In this document: piece by piece, positions 35,725-48,600 of the stretch
Position numbering within the stretch: the stretch's first letter is position 1
Layout of the letters: the number at the start of each line of letters is the position of its first letter
Assembly: GCA_019722365.1 (NCBI GenBank)
Contig: JADFUC010002162.1
Coordinates: forward strand, 103,411 to 167,410
DNA: 64,000 bases
Source: Lithospermum erythrorhizon
Taxonomy: Eukaryota > Streptophyta > Magnoliopsida > Boraginales > Boraginaceae
Direction of reading: 5' to 3'
Program-made: the position numbers and the translations under genes
The notes under the pieces: generated by a model
What the model was told of the DNA's origin: nothing
The model's input: only the letters and a program-made list of their open reading frames with translations
Databases searched by the model: none

Positions 35725-36794
35725 CGTGTGGATTCGGGGAAGATGAGGTTTCTATTTTTGTAATGAAATTTAGGTGCTCGTTTCTTATCAGTTAAGTGAT
35801 TAAGTCTGCGTTGTCTTAATGATACAGGAATTACATTGTTTCTCTCTCACATTTCATGTTTCATGCATGTCACATCAATAATATTATGATAAGTCTCTAA
35901 TTTAATATATAATTTTCTAAAAAATAGTACATTCACTATTTCAACTATTTTTAATATTTTAACACATGTCTTTGTAATATGAATTATGTAATTTCAGATA
36001 CAGGTGATCTCAGATTTAAACACTCCCTCCACGGTTAATGGTCTGTTTAGATTGAAGTGAATCGAAAGTAGGGTGAAATATGAAATTAATTTAGGAATGA
36101 TAATCGAGATAAATTGAGATGAATGTTTTAAAATGTTATATGGATATTTTTTTATTTTTTTCAAGGTGAATCAGGATAATGAGGGTGAATCATATTATAT
36201 GTCAGTGGATTGTTCCAAATATTAACAAGATTGTAATTTTACTATAAGACGATTTAGCTTAGTAGTGAAACAATACTTGATATGTAAAACATAAGATACT
36301 CCTTGTTTTTAGGTGTAGTGTGGGAGCTAAAAACTACAGGCATTTGAGGGCTACTGGATGATGAGGTGATGGCACAACTAAATAAATCAGATCAGAGGTG
36401 GATCTAAGAAAAATAATGAATTTTATAGGTAAATCTTGAGCTCTATGACACCCAAATTGTTATTTTAATTTGTTGCATAGGAGTCTTAATTCATTAAACA
36501 TCTCAAATTCTTAGAACATCGATCGATCAACGAAACCTAGTACGCATACACTAGGTATATCTCATGAGTAATGGTGTAACGTGAGATATACAAAACATAA
36601 GCCAAGGGAAAAAATGGAATGTTACGCATTGCACGTTTATCTCAATCATTACATCATATCAGATTGTTAATTCATTAGAGAACTATACAAGCACCATCCT
36701 TGTACAAAATATAATATGGGCGATATATGTCGCCCGGAAAAGCATAAAATTTGACCCCAATGGCAACACAGGTTTCTTCCAAGAGCATTACTAG
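35725..36794. other. Spacer between the two VAMP72 genes
   Basis: No gene. 36,046-36,200 resembles part of a MITE-like repeat (GTGAATC and TGAATCAGGATAATG motifs) also seen reversed near 41,900-42,105. The spacer must contain the promoter of the proximal gene and the 3' UTR of the distal one. Confidence 0.4.
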
Positions 36795-38188
36795 TTAACA
36801 CTTAAATCCATGACACACCGACAGAACAATTATGAGTATCAGAGCAATGATTATCCCCAAGACAATGAGTTTGATCTTCATGTTCTGCAACCACATCTTT
36901 CGTCTCACCTGTGTTCCTTGAGTCCTGAAATCTTGTGCCTGTGTTGCGTTACCAGTGCAGATCAGAGATAGTATCGAGTTGCGGTAAGAAATATGGAGTA
37001 CGTCAACAGGCAACGAACATGTAGCACATCCTCAATAGGTAAGATTACAAAATTCTATGGGATTAACTTTCAAAATGCTAAGTGCAAGATGTGCACCAAT
37101 GGCAGGTCAGACAATAAATAAAAAACTTCTACATGTTTCAAAGCTAATTTGAATTATGTACTTATGATATACCGATGCAATGTTGAGACACTTTAATAGT
37201 AATTAGAAATCAATAAGCACAATCCGTTAACACCCAACTATTTACCTGTGTGATCTTCACTCTATTGAAACCTAAAATTATTTTTATAAAATTATTCCAC
37301 TAAGTGTTAAACAGAACCATAACAAGTATTTTGCAGCATAAGATAACATTGAAAGTCACAGTACAAGGTCAGGAAAGGAGACATAAAATTTAGACAGAAC
37401 CTGAGAGCGAAGGTTCTCTGTCTTATCCACGAGAAGCTCAATTTTCTCTCCACGATCAAGAACCTACGGGCAAAATAGCCCAAATGAAGAAGAACATTAG
37501 TAACACTGAATCTCTTCCTTGATATAGTTATTAGACCAAGCATGCAAAAGCAAAATACTGGTCAAAATGAGGTACCATATCTGCTCACCTTCTCAATGTT
37601 TTCCATCATTACACCTTTTACTTCTGAAACCTGAGCCTTCACCTTTGCAAGCTTGCTAATCTCTTCTGGGTTATCCACACAATACTGCATCTGCTCCTTC
37701 AGTTTGGGCCTATAATTAGCATTGTTCAAACAGTCACATGATCATATCCAACAACCCTTAGCAATTGGTAGCAGGAAAGAAGGATGGCCAACGCCAACAT
37801 AATACAAAGAGAACATACCCAAATTCTCTGTTCAAACTATTAGCAACAGCAGTAGCAGCTTTTCCACCACCATACTTCTTGGTAAATTCGTCCTTAATCC
37901 TCTCTAAGAAAGCCATAGGGAGCTGTCTACCAACAGATTCAACGGCAACAACACAATATGCTGTCATAAGGGAGGAAAATAGTAGTGTGGGGGTCAGACT
38001 GATAAATTCTGAAAGTTCATACTTCAACAATATAACATCCGTGTAACAAAGCGATTGAAAATTGATATGCCCCATCAACCAAAGGGACATACTGAAACAA
38101 AAGAATCATTAGCTTTTATAATAAAGTAGTTTTCCGTCTTTGGTGACCAATGTGATGACACAAGCCCACAACCAAGCATCTTCCCTCT

Positions 38189-38299
38189 TGTTTGGTTTGA
38201 GGGAAGTAAAGTGGGGAATGTAAAATGTCATAAAATGTCCAAGTTTATAACTAAAAACTTCCACATTTTACCATGTTTTCCTTCCCCTCAAACCAAACA
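38189..38299. mobile_element. Short foldback MITE in VAMP72 intron 1
   Basis: The left end TGTTTGGTTTGAGGGAAG and right end CTTCCCCTCAAACCAAACA are inverted repeats. The inner parts also pair (GTAAAATGT against ACATTTTAC). About 110 bp, non-coding, superfamily uncertain. Confidence 0.65.
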
Positions 38300-38920
38300 T
38301 AGCCTCAGGTTCGCAGAGAAAGTTATAACTAGATCTTGAGCAAATAAGGGTTTTTGGCCTATGTTAGTACCTGATTCACAAGATCAGAGAAATTAACCAT
38401 CAATTGAGTTCTGGTTCAAATAGAACGAGAACCGGGTGCCACGTTCACCCCAAGGTCACCCATTGTTTGGAATGCATATATCAATACATAAGTAAGACTT
38501 CAGGATTTGGTTATTTGTTCAGGTTTGACATTTAAGGGGAATAAATATTGAAGTTTAAATAAATTAAGACTGATACGAGGTTAAACTCAAAAGCATGATA
38601 AATAGCAGTTCATTTTGAGAGCATGGAGTTCCAGACTAGAGCATTGTGGTTCGATCCTGATATAATTGCAGAATGTTTTTGCATATTATACATCCAATAC
38701 ACGGTGTATTGTTTCATAAAGGAGTATGAAGAATGACCACACAAAACCAATTAGACATTTAATGTGAGTTAGACAATTATAGTAAACACACATGGAAAGG
38801 TGAGGAGAATACGACAATGTCATGTGCTGGGAGTTGGGACAAGTTGAAAGAAATTTCATTTTGTTTTATTATTCAGAATACCAGCCCCGACCAACAATAC
38901 TCAATAGGATTAAGAAATTT

Positions 38921-39097
38921 GGGATGATCGCTTTTATGTTTGACAGTGTTTGTTTGATCGCTTATGTTTAAAAGTGTCTTTTCGTCTCGTCGAACTTCGA
39001 AAATTGTTTCATTTGGTTTTGCATGAATTTTGAAAGTTTGGTGATAAAAAATGATAGTTTCAAATAGGGACATGGGTAAAATATAGGTGATCATCCC
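38921..39097. mobile_element. Short TIR element, GGGATGATC family
   Basis: Begins GGGATGATCGC and ends GGTGATCATCCC, with GGGTAAAA and AACAT-type inner motifs shared with the terminal repeats of the larger element at 40,019-41,179. Likely a deletion derivative of that family. Confidence 0.5.
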
Positions 39098-39133
39098 AAC
39101 CATTGGAAGAAGAAAATAAGTTGGCTATTTGGA

Positions 39134-39985
39134 GATGCTGACTTTCGATCATAACCCAGCATGATAAAAATCTCTTGCGTTGCATTGACAACTTCCTGTC
39201 GAGAGTATAACTATTGTCAAAACAACCAACCTTATTTCAAGACATAAAGTTCGATAAAATAAGCCTCTTTAAATTTATTTCTAGGTTAAAAATTAGAATA
39301 TTTAAAATAATCCTCTTTATACAAATCACAAATGAGTATGACATAATCATACCCGAGGCGAGAGCTCGCCTCTGGTCTGATCCTGAATTTCGAGTGCAAT
39401 AAATACATTTTTTATGCTGAGTTTGTTGGTAGAATAATGTCTTAGTGTTAATGCCGGAGTATATATATTAATTTATTTATTCAAAGTCTATTTAACCCAC
39501 TTTTATTTATTAAAAGATAAAAATGGGCTAAATGTCTTAGTATTACATATATTAATTTATTCTTGTCTATTTAACCGGCTTTTATCTTCGATAAATAAAT
39601 TAATATATCTGATACTAAGACATTATTCTTACCAAATAAACTTTGAAAGATAAAAGTGAACTAAATAGACCTTGAGAATGGAGGATAGTCTCAGCAATAT
39701 ATTATTATATGTTTATTACTTCGTTGTGATTATAATATGAGGCTACTTCTAATATTATGTTTCTTACTCATTTGTGATTTGTATACAGAGGATTATTTTA
39801 AATATTCTAACTATTAGCCTAGAAATAAGTTTAAAGTTTAAAGAGGGTTATTTTATCGAACTTTATGCCTTCAAATAAGATTGGCCATTGGCTGGTTAGA
39901 CAATAGTTATACTCGCGATTTTTGGCAGTTCACAAAATCTCGTACAAATGCAAAAGATTTTTTCTTGTGGGTTAATGATCAGCTT
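39134..39985. repeat. Large foldback (about 850 bp) in VAMP72 intron 1
   Basis: Two arms of about 350-400 bp are reverse complements. Perfect blocks: 39,203-39,218 with 39,899-39,914 (16 bp), 39,243-39,262 with 39,848-39,867 (20 bp), 39,293-39,316 with 39,787-39,810 (24 bp), 39,320-39,338 with 39,765-39,783 (19 bp), and a nearly perfect block 39,428-39,446 with 39,614-39,633. The centre (39,450-39,610) carries a direct repeat of the ATGTCTTAGT...TCTATTTAACC stretch. It has no coding capacity. Transcribed within the intron, it would give a long hairpin. Confidence 0.85.
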
Positions 39986-40018
39986 CAACGGATAAATTGA
40001 CTTCTTTCTTGTACATAT

Positions 40019-41179
40019 GACTAAAGAAATTTGAGATGATCATATGTTTTACCCGTGATACTTGTTTTAAATCGGCTTTATGTTTAAAGCGCCCTTTATC
40101 CTTTCAAAATTATACTCGATTTTCATCCAATTTTGATAAATAACATTTTTTGAAGCCGTATGCCACATGCATGACTATTGGCGAGGGCAATTTTGTCCAT
40201 TCATTGATTATTAAGCAGAAAAAAATCAAAGTAAAATAAACCCGCTTGACGACTTCCATTCTATTGCATTTAGAAAACCACCGGAGAAGATGACTTTACC
40301 GGCGACAACCACCATTTCCGATCAGAAATATCTTCATTTTCAAACTAATTGGACAAGCGAAGCAAACATCTGAGTTGTTACCACATTAATTGAATTCAAA
40401 AAAGGAGAAGCATGTTCCCTGATTCAATTTTCAAAATGGTTTGTTAGAATAGCTAAATTTATTTTTGAAAAGTGGCATGAAAGCAAATCATATAGAGTGA
40501 AACCCACTTGCTTAAAGCGTCGAACAAGTTTTCTTTTTATAGGTGTGGAGAAAGAAAAGCTTAGATGGACAATCGGTGGTTGTAAGAGGATGTTGACCAT
40601 ATATTCTAAATATCGGACGACAACCTCTACTTGCATAATAGAGAAGTTTGTCCAATTAGTTTGAAAATGAAGATGTTTGGGGATGGGTTAGGGGTATGGT
40701 GGGGGTTTCAATTGAACCTTTAATCAATTTGATTTTTTATAATGTTAGGGTTCTTCAATTTGATATTTCTAAGGCTCTTAAATGTTACATGTATTGGTTA
40801 GAATTGGTGCATTCATGGCTGAAATTGGTGAGTTTTAGATGGATTCATTGATTTTTTACTCCACACAGTGGTTTTGGCCGGAATTGGAGGTTAATCTTCA
40901 CCGGAGATGGAGGCTTTGCCGGAAATTGCATCTTCTCCAGTGAACTTGGTCAGACCCGGTCAAACTCGGTGTGTTTTTGGCACATTTGGACGAAAATATC
41001 CTTGTAAGCATGTCACATGTGTGGCGCATGACACACTTAACGCGGAGATAACATAAAATTTGATGGAAAAAATAAATGAAAATAATTTTGAAAGTTCGAT
41101 GATCAAAAAGGACACTTTTAAACATAGGTCATCAAACGAAGACATGGGTTAAACATGGCGATCATCCCAGTCTTTAGTC
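40019..41179. mobile_element. Non-autonomous TIR transposon, about 1.16 kb, long terminal inverted repeats
   Basis: The left end GACTAAAGAAATTTGAGATG and right end (reverse complement GACTAAAGACTGGGATGATC) start inverted repeats of about 150 bp that share GTTTAACCC/TTTTACCC, ATGTTTAAA, TTTCAAAATTAT and GCCACA blocks. Inside is a perfect 26-bp inverted pair at 40,331-40,356 and 40,648-40,673. Long terminal repeats without coding sequence suggest a Mutator-like non-autonomous element. I found no clear target duplication. It sits in intron 1 of the distal VAMP72 gene. Confidence 0.6.
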
Positions 41180-42376
41180 CTACTCAATATGTAAAACAAA
41201 AATAGAGGTCTATTACAGTTGTAACATCAGGAAGTCTTGCCCAAATAACAAGGATATTGTCATTCCCTTAATATATTAAACCACATAACGACCACTGTAG
41301 AAAAGGAAAATCCACATCATAAACTATTAGAGGAGCAAAAACGATCTGAATATATTTTCCTAATATTTTTTCTTTATTCAATTCATAGTTGTTACAGAGT
41401 GACACAAGATAAACGAAAATCATATAACGAAAATCACACAGGACATACTACACGCAAATGATATAGTTACATAAGCAAATCGAAGTGAACTAATGTAAAC
41501 ATCACTCATGGAGTAATGCAGTAAACAAAAACAATAAAGGAAACAGAGCAGTGTTACACAGGAGTGACATAGAAAGTTATCCACATAAGCATAGTCATGA
41601 CGACTGATGTAATAATCTTCACTCGAGAGGGAAACATAAAAAGCCTGCGCAAAGATGGGCACCAGGAACTAATTTGGGCCTATATTCAGTAGTGGTACTT
41701 CACTATAGCTTCATACTTCATAGATAAGTTTCTTATCAAAATTTGATAGACAAACTCATTTCCCTATATTTTAACTTCAAATTCAAGTTTTTGTAACAAT
41801 AAAAAGGTTAATGACAGATAACAAACAGGCAAGGGCTCAAATCACCAGAGACATTGTGAAGCTATCGAGGTGAATGTTATTTGAAAATATTTTTCATCCT
41901 GATTCACCTCGATTTACCTCTAAAAAATAAAATTATTGTAACAACATTTAAAAACCATTCACCTCGACTATGATCTTTCATTTTTCTAAAAACCCAACGG
42001 GGTACCTCTACCTTATAAAACGTGCCTAACCACTACACCCCACCTCGACTACCATCTTCTAGGATAATATTTATTATTACCCTCCCCTTGATTCACCCCA
42101 AACCAAACATACAATACAAAGTGAACAATCAAAATTCAAAACCGGACACTCTTTTGAGATAAAGGTTGTAAATGAGTAATAAAACCTTTGAAGCCATCTT
42201 CTGATAGTGGTGAAGGTGTGACCATCGCAGTTATACGTGAACTTATTATTAGTCGCTGGAAGCTTCTGAAGACACTGTGAAGCTATGGAGGTAAAATTCC
42301 CAGTAAATTCAGTATATTCAGACAATATCACTGTGCCACGTGCCACGAAAGCGTAGATCAACGATTGTTGTCCCAT

Positions 42377-43261
42377 TTTGACTAGGTTGACTTTACGGGA
42401 AATTGATTTTTCCTGAAAACCCTAGATGGGAATCGTCAAGAGTGAGGAGAAAGTTAAGGAATGAGATTAGAGGAGGTTTTCAATTTCTTTTCAATGTAAA
42501 TGTATGTGTTTTAAAATCAATTTTTAATTTCAAACAAACTAAATTTATCAGTGTATATTGTTATGTTCAATTAGTGATTTATTATAGCTTTTTTTTTGAA
42601 TTCTTGATACAGTATAATATATTCAGTTTATGAATAAATCTGACTTAAAATTTAAGAAAGTAAATGGCCTTAAAATTTATTAATATGGTGGTTCTTAACC
42701 ACTTCTCCACGGAACTTATCATTATGATTTATAAATTGCAATCTGGTCGCTTGAATCCATATTTCGAAGTCTAAGCTATGTGCTCATAATATTTGATCTT
42801 GATCTTCGAAATGTGATAAAAATAAAAAAAGTTTATATTTGATTTGAAACAAATCGTAAAGTAAGTTTATTGATTATTAGCTAGCAACTTTGTATATAAA
42901 GAGTATTGGTTATTTTGTTTTGTATAAGGAGTATTGGTAGTTATCATTTTGAGTAGTTATCTTAATTGTTTCTGTGATGATAGATCGATAGGTGGGTGAT
43001 TTTTTTACTTTTCAGGAGTTACTTGACTTGGGGGATATATTTGTATCGATCGATAAAGTATGTGGCATGATGATGTGGCTTTGTCTAGCATTATATGTAG
43101 GAGGTAGATGTCCGTCTTAGTAATATTTGTCACAATTTTAACGAAATAAAATATATAACATAGACTATAATCCAAAGTATAACAAATGATCATAACTCAT
43201 TTTGAAAAATAACATTTTATTTTTATAATTATCTCAATTTACTCTTTTGTTACTTTTTTAT
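42377..43261. other. Upstream region of the distal VAMP72 gene, no other gene seen
   Basis: AT-rich. The plus-strand frame 42,403-42,633 has no family features. It should contain the promoter of the distal VAMP72 copy; I see no decisive TATA box. Confidence 0.4.
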
Positions 43262-43509
43262 TACTCCATTTGTTTTTTTATTTGACGTTCTAGCCGTTTG
43301 TACATATATTAAGGAAAATAAAATATATTAAAAGTACATTAAAAATGTAAAATGACAATTATTTGAAACTATAACATTGATTGATTGATAATTTCATAAG
43401 AAAAGTGGTCAAAAAGTACATTGAAAATGTAAAAGTATAATTTTATATGATAAAATGACAAATATTTTGAAATAAAAAAATTTGGCTTAGAGCGATAACG
43501 GAGGAAGTA
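43262..43509. mobile_element. Stowaway-like MITE copy
   Basis: Begins TACTCCATTTGTTTTTTTA and ends ATAACGGAGGAAGTA; the ends are degenerate inverted repeats of the CTCCNTCCGT type with TA borders. Collinear with 352-601. Confidence 0.6.
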
Positions 43510-43741
43510 TCCTTATAATATATAATTAAAAATCTGGTCTTTGGAATTATCAAAATACATTATCACAATCTATTCATTATTAACGTAATAATTTTGATCA
43601 AAATGATATTTATATGAGTAAATTCTTGTTATAAATTTTGTTAATTTTAATGTCAACAAATGAATTGGACAATATTTTTAAATACTTGTCGTTTATATTT
43701 TGAATACAGATTTAGTTCAAATTTATCTAATACGGAGTATG

Positions 43742-44600
43742 TGTTGGAAATATGAGAAATTCGATCTCATAAAATGCTCGTCGAGCAATTTAGATTGTAC
43801 AACCGATTTACTCATTCAAATTATATATACATATATATATATATATACGTGTGTGTGTGTGTAAGTTTAATATATACATTAATTGTTAGATATTAATATT
43901 TTAATATTTAACGTATTGACATTAGGGGTTACGAAACTGCTAGGGCCTTTCGTAATTTATTTATTATTAAATATAATATAAGGTTAATATTTTTTAATAT
44001 ATTACTCTTGTCAGTGCGTCCTAAGAGGTCACCATGCATGATAAGCCGAACTATATAATAAATGTTTTATAAAATTTCCGAGTATAAAGTGAAACTTGAA
44101 GGAAACATTCAGGACGAAAAATTGAGTCCCGAGTACTCGATCGACTTGATTGGGGCGGTGGAGATGATAAGATTTTGGGGAGGTTTTATCTCCTCAAAAC
44201 TCTCAAGTGTTTGCCTATTTAAGTGGCTTGATTCAACACAACAAAAACTAATGTTCATATTTTGATTTACAAGAAATCAAAAACTCTCTCTCGACCAACA
44301 CAAATAGCGATCCTACAGGAAGAGAAAAACAAGATTTTTCTTTCGTCTTTTTGGTCTGGTTATCTTTAGCGTTCTAGTAAAACATAGGAAATGGATTCGA
44401 ATTTCTTTGGTGTGGGCCGATCTTAGAGATACTGCTTGAGTATTGTGAGCAATTCTATTCAGCTGTAACTTGATATAATAATCGTGGCCAAAAGGTACAC
44501 ACTTGCTTGGCCAATTTTGTTTATTGTTTTTGTACAATTAAATGGCGTTTTGGAATTCGTATCTAGTTAAGTTTAAAAGCGATTAACTTTTAAGAACACC
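43742..44600 (+). mobile_element. Copia-like LTR, plus strand, end uncertain
   Basis: Starts TGTTGGAAATATGAG like 24,497 (-). It contains a (TA)n-(GT)n microsatellite at about 43,822-43,862, a GTCCTAAGAGGTCAC block and, near 44,215, CTATTTAAG, a possible TATA-like promoter element. No polyprotein follows. The right edge was not determined. Confidence 0.4.
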
Positions 44601-47600
44601 TACTGATATGTCTCTATTGAATTTGTAATTATGTTTTCATTAATCTAGATTCATATGTAAGCGTCGAAGGCGCGTGGACCACATACATGGTCGTCGTCCA
44701 TTGAAGGCGAGTGGATTTTTAGGCAAGGCGTTGTCTTTAATACGTTGAAAGTTATCACATTTTAAAATTTATTGAAAACGTAATTAAATTTTATCTACAA
44801 TGCTTGTTGGAATTGAAGAACTAATTTGGGAGCGGTTTGGTACCACAATTGTTTAAATTTAGTCTAACTAGGATATAGCTCTTAGTCTTGTGGGTTTATT
44901 TTTAGGCGGTTTGAAACTTGGAGGCGCGAGAAAGAGACATAGTCTTGCCTAGGTTTGTTGGCGCATAAATATAGGATGATTTAAGCGGGTTTGTTAAATT
45001 ACAACAAATCATGCAGAATGAGAAAATTCATCTACAGAATAATATTAGGTCTTTAATATTATTGAAGAAACATAGTTTTGTTATTGAAAACTTTAGAGAG
45101 TTTATGCTTTGTTATTAAGAACATTGGATTTGAGATTTTCGATTGTGTAAGAAAAATACTAAAGCATAGTTATATTTAATAGTGGTAGAGGGTACATAAC
45201 GATCTTTTGGTTTATTAGTGGATTCTGGCAGGGGCGTCACGCTTTTCGCTGAGGGGGGCACATAAATCTTTGTGTCTTGTTTATTTCCGCATTTAAATTT
45301 ACGTAGATTCTTTATTGATTCTTTGAAGCTTGGCGGAAGGTTAGAGTCTTAAATGCAAATTATTCTACAGATCGCCCATGCCTAATTGTCCATAGTAATC
45401 TATCGTTTTATTGTGTTGATTTCCATTCCCTAGCTCTTTTTTTTTTCTTAAATAAATGCTTACATTCGTTATTGGTTATGATTAAATCATTTGTGAGTAG
45501 TTTAACGTATCTGATTCTTTATTTGTAGTTGATGTTGATTCGATCGATTTTTTTTTACATCTGAAGAAGAAAAGCAAATAGTTGGGTCCACCTTTCGATG
45601 TATTTGATTTTTTTAAAAGCAAATAGTTAGGCCCTTCGATGTATTGTCTTTGTTGCCGTATCGAAGCGTTTCGTTGATGAAGCGTTGTTATATGAAGAAA
45701 ATCGATCGGTTGAGATTAAGAATACTACCCAGGCATTACTATTGACCCGTTTTTCTTGGTTTTACGTGTATTATTAGTTTTGATTGCATATTTAACGATA
45801 TTACGAAAATCTTGCCCAAAGCTTTTAAGGCTCATTTGTAGTTAAGCAAACTTTGATGAATATTTGCACGATGATCCAGACATTTGTGAGGACACTACCA
45901 CTAGTGATAAAATGAAGTGGTATTTCTTTCAATTGGTTTGTAGGCGGATTTTCATTCGATGAACCGCCGAGTTATCTCAAAAACGTGTTGTCTACCTTGT
46001 ACGAATCCATTGAAATTCTTATTTTTGACAACTTTGTTACAATAAATTCAAGCATAAAAATCGCCTTGGCATCCCCTAACAACTTATCTAATCTCTATTA
46101 CAGTATTCTTAATGGATAATATTTTAAAACATAATTATTCTTTGTTACATTAAATTATTATATCAAACAAGTCATAACATTTCTTCAATATATTATATTC
46201 TTTACAACATGTGTTATAATTTACTTTTATTTTTCCTCAAAATCAGTGCTACATTTTTTTAGTTGAAAACATATATAAATATTTTTTTTATCAAGAAAAA
46301 CATATTGACGAAATAAAATATTGATCATTATATGTTGAAAACATATATAAATATGAAATATAAAAAAATATTGATGAAATAAAATATTAATTCATCAAAT
46401 TATTTTCACTCGAAAAGCCAAATAAAAAAGGATTATGAAAAGTTTGCACAAGCAAATACATGACATGCTCCCATTTGATATTTTAACCTTTGTCATAATA
46501 AATAGGAAATTTATTTAATAAATCCCTAAAAATCATAAAACGACGACTTGATGATTGTTAGGACGGTTGTTTCGAATATCGAGTAAGAAGTCATACTTGA
46601 GTCCAACTCAATCAATCTTCAGGAGAGTTTCAAATCGAGTATCGAACGGGTATTGTTAAATCTTCGAACGAATTATCGATGAATTAGGTGTCAAACAGGT
46701 ATTGGATTACTCTGTTCATTCAATATGGATAAATACCATTTTAAAAACCTCTTACTGGAGTCTGGAGGTATTCTTATATTGCCATTTGTAATTCTCTAAG
46801 TAGATATTTGCCTCGATAATATGTGGACATTTGAAATTGATCCCCTTCTACTCGGCCAAGTATATAGTTTACATAATTTGTCTACATTCGACCGAGTTCC
46901 TTTATGAAGATATGATCGTAGAAACTCGTTAAATTAATGTTTATAAAATTAATAAATCCTCTAAAATAATAAATTAACCTTATCTTGATTTGAGTCAGTT
47001 AAATTTTTTTCAAAAATCTGTAAAATAATAAGATAATATTTTTTTTTAGGAAATCCCTTTATAGTATTAGGTCCCATGAAAATCATTATTAATAATTCTT
47101 AAGAATTAAAAAAATACTGGTAATTATTATAATTTAGTGAAATTATGTTCTGTAGTTGTTTGTTTTATTTTAAAGTCCAAATCTTGTTGGAGTTCATACT
47201 TATTGCATCCTCTAGGTTCGGTGTTGTGTTTTCGAATTGTAGCATAAAATTTTGAAGAGTTTAGAAGTCAAAATACTTTCTTTCACATAACAGGTTCCAA
47301 ATACACCATATCACCCTCAATATTGCTATGAATGTAGTAGCGACAATTTTTCTAAACTTTGAACCTTTGAACAGACTTCATTTTCACCCATGTAGTTTAT
47401 TAGATTGTCAATATATATCCATCTTATTACGATTGTCACATTGATTGATCATTTCTCGAGGTCTTGAATTTCTTCATCAAAAGTAGATTCATCTGAATTT
47501 CTTTCAATGTCGCTGCTCGAACAAATTTTACAGTCTCAAAAACAATTCGCTATTGTATCTTTTTGAACATTTATCGACCAAGTTGACACTGCCAGATTGA

Positions 47601-48600
47601 TAACATCAAGGATATTTATCTTTCCTAGATCAAATTATTCAGTCTCATAACTTTTCAATATTTTATAATAAAATCTTCTATGATAGTGCATCTTAAAAAC
47701 TCTTATTATCCCATCATCGCATGTGTAATGCCCATACGGAACCTCGAATTGATACGTTAGTAGATTTGATGAATTTGGTCTTACAAAGCATGCAGGTCTT
47801 TACAGCATTATGTCACTGCTGGCATTCTTTCTGCGGGGAAACTTAGTGAATTACTTTGATCAGGGAGTACCTGGAGTCGTACCTGATTAACCTTGGTGTT
47901 AGCATGAGTTGAACTTTAGAAGAAGATCTGTTTGGTGATATTAGTAGTATCCCAATCAAATCTTACTTCGCGTAGCCGCTCTGGGCTGGAAGTACTATCA
48001 TGGTTGAATCTTCTACGATGAATATATATAGCTCAATACATTAAATTCAAAATTTCAAGAAATCATTGAATATGCATTAAATTGAAGTCTTCATGTCATT
48101 AAATTAAAGTCTTCACGTTAATAAAAAAATCTTTAAATTAATAAATTAATAACTCTTTAAATTAATAAAATTTTATGGTCCCCAATATTATTAATTAATA
48201 GAGTTTCTATGTATAGTCTTACAGCAGTGCATGCCTTTAATAGTCTCTTTACGTTTGCAATTAACACAAGTACATACTCCCAATAAATGGGAAAATATCT
48301 CGGTTAAGTGGAAATGAAATGAGTATCACATGCAACTCCTTAGATAGTTTGAGTCTATTTTTTATAAATAAAAAAGTCGACTCTTATCTTTGCAAGGACT
48401 CGATCCACAATACTTGTAGAGTATTGATGAAATAAACTATCCATGCCATCAGTTTCAATTTGGAATTTCGAAAGTGATGAAGATTGGGTAAAGAGATAAT
48501 ATGGGCAGTCGATTTGTAGTTCGCGGTTACGGTTCTTCAACTTAACCGATTTGGGGCGTTTAGATAGTTTATTTTGATTGTTTTTTAAAGAATTTTTTAT
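44601..48600. other. Intergenic AT-rich sequence, no gene seen
   Basis: Decayed repeat-like sequence without recognisable frames. A direct repeat (GTTGAAAACATATATAAATA) occurs at about 46,263 and 46,338. 47,905-47,975 resembles 50,090-50,155 (AGTAGTATC plus AATCAAATCTTA), suggesting two fragments of one repeat. Confidence 0.4.

Larger units (their letters stand above)
36795..42376 (-). pseudogene. VAMP72: VAMP72-family R-SNARE, tandem copy with frameshift in exon 1
   Basis: Same gene structure as its neighbour. Exons on the minus strand: 42,376-42,186, 37,960-37,819, 37,709-37,589, 37,463-37,401, 36,938-36,795; exons 2-5 have clean GT-AG borders and the same lengths except for the last. Longin start [14 protein letters not shown], zero-layer Arg in VLDRGEK, membrane helix and tail HGFKC are all present. 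Between HTF and EDGF in exon 1 there are 11 bases where the sister gene has 13. The shifted frame meets TGA eight codons after the exon 1-2 junction. The donor also differs (TTCAAAG|GT against TTCA|GT). Intron 1 is 4.2 kb and full of inverted-repeat elements. If the 2 bases are an assembly error, the gene would encode about 220 residues; all other exons look under constraint. Confidence 0.85.

Noticed and set aside
41420..41662. 80-residue Cys-rich minus-strand frame within VAMP72 intron 1
   Set aside because: Intronic AT-rich sequence between transposon remnants. Cys and Tyr come from TG/TA-rich codons and no conserved spacing is seen.
45180..45460. Possible second LTR end or gene leader (Ser/Leu-rich frames)
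   Set aside because: No polyprotein, primer-binding site or matching LTR copy could be found.
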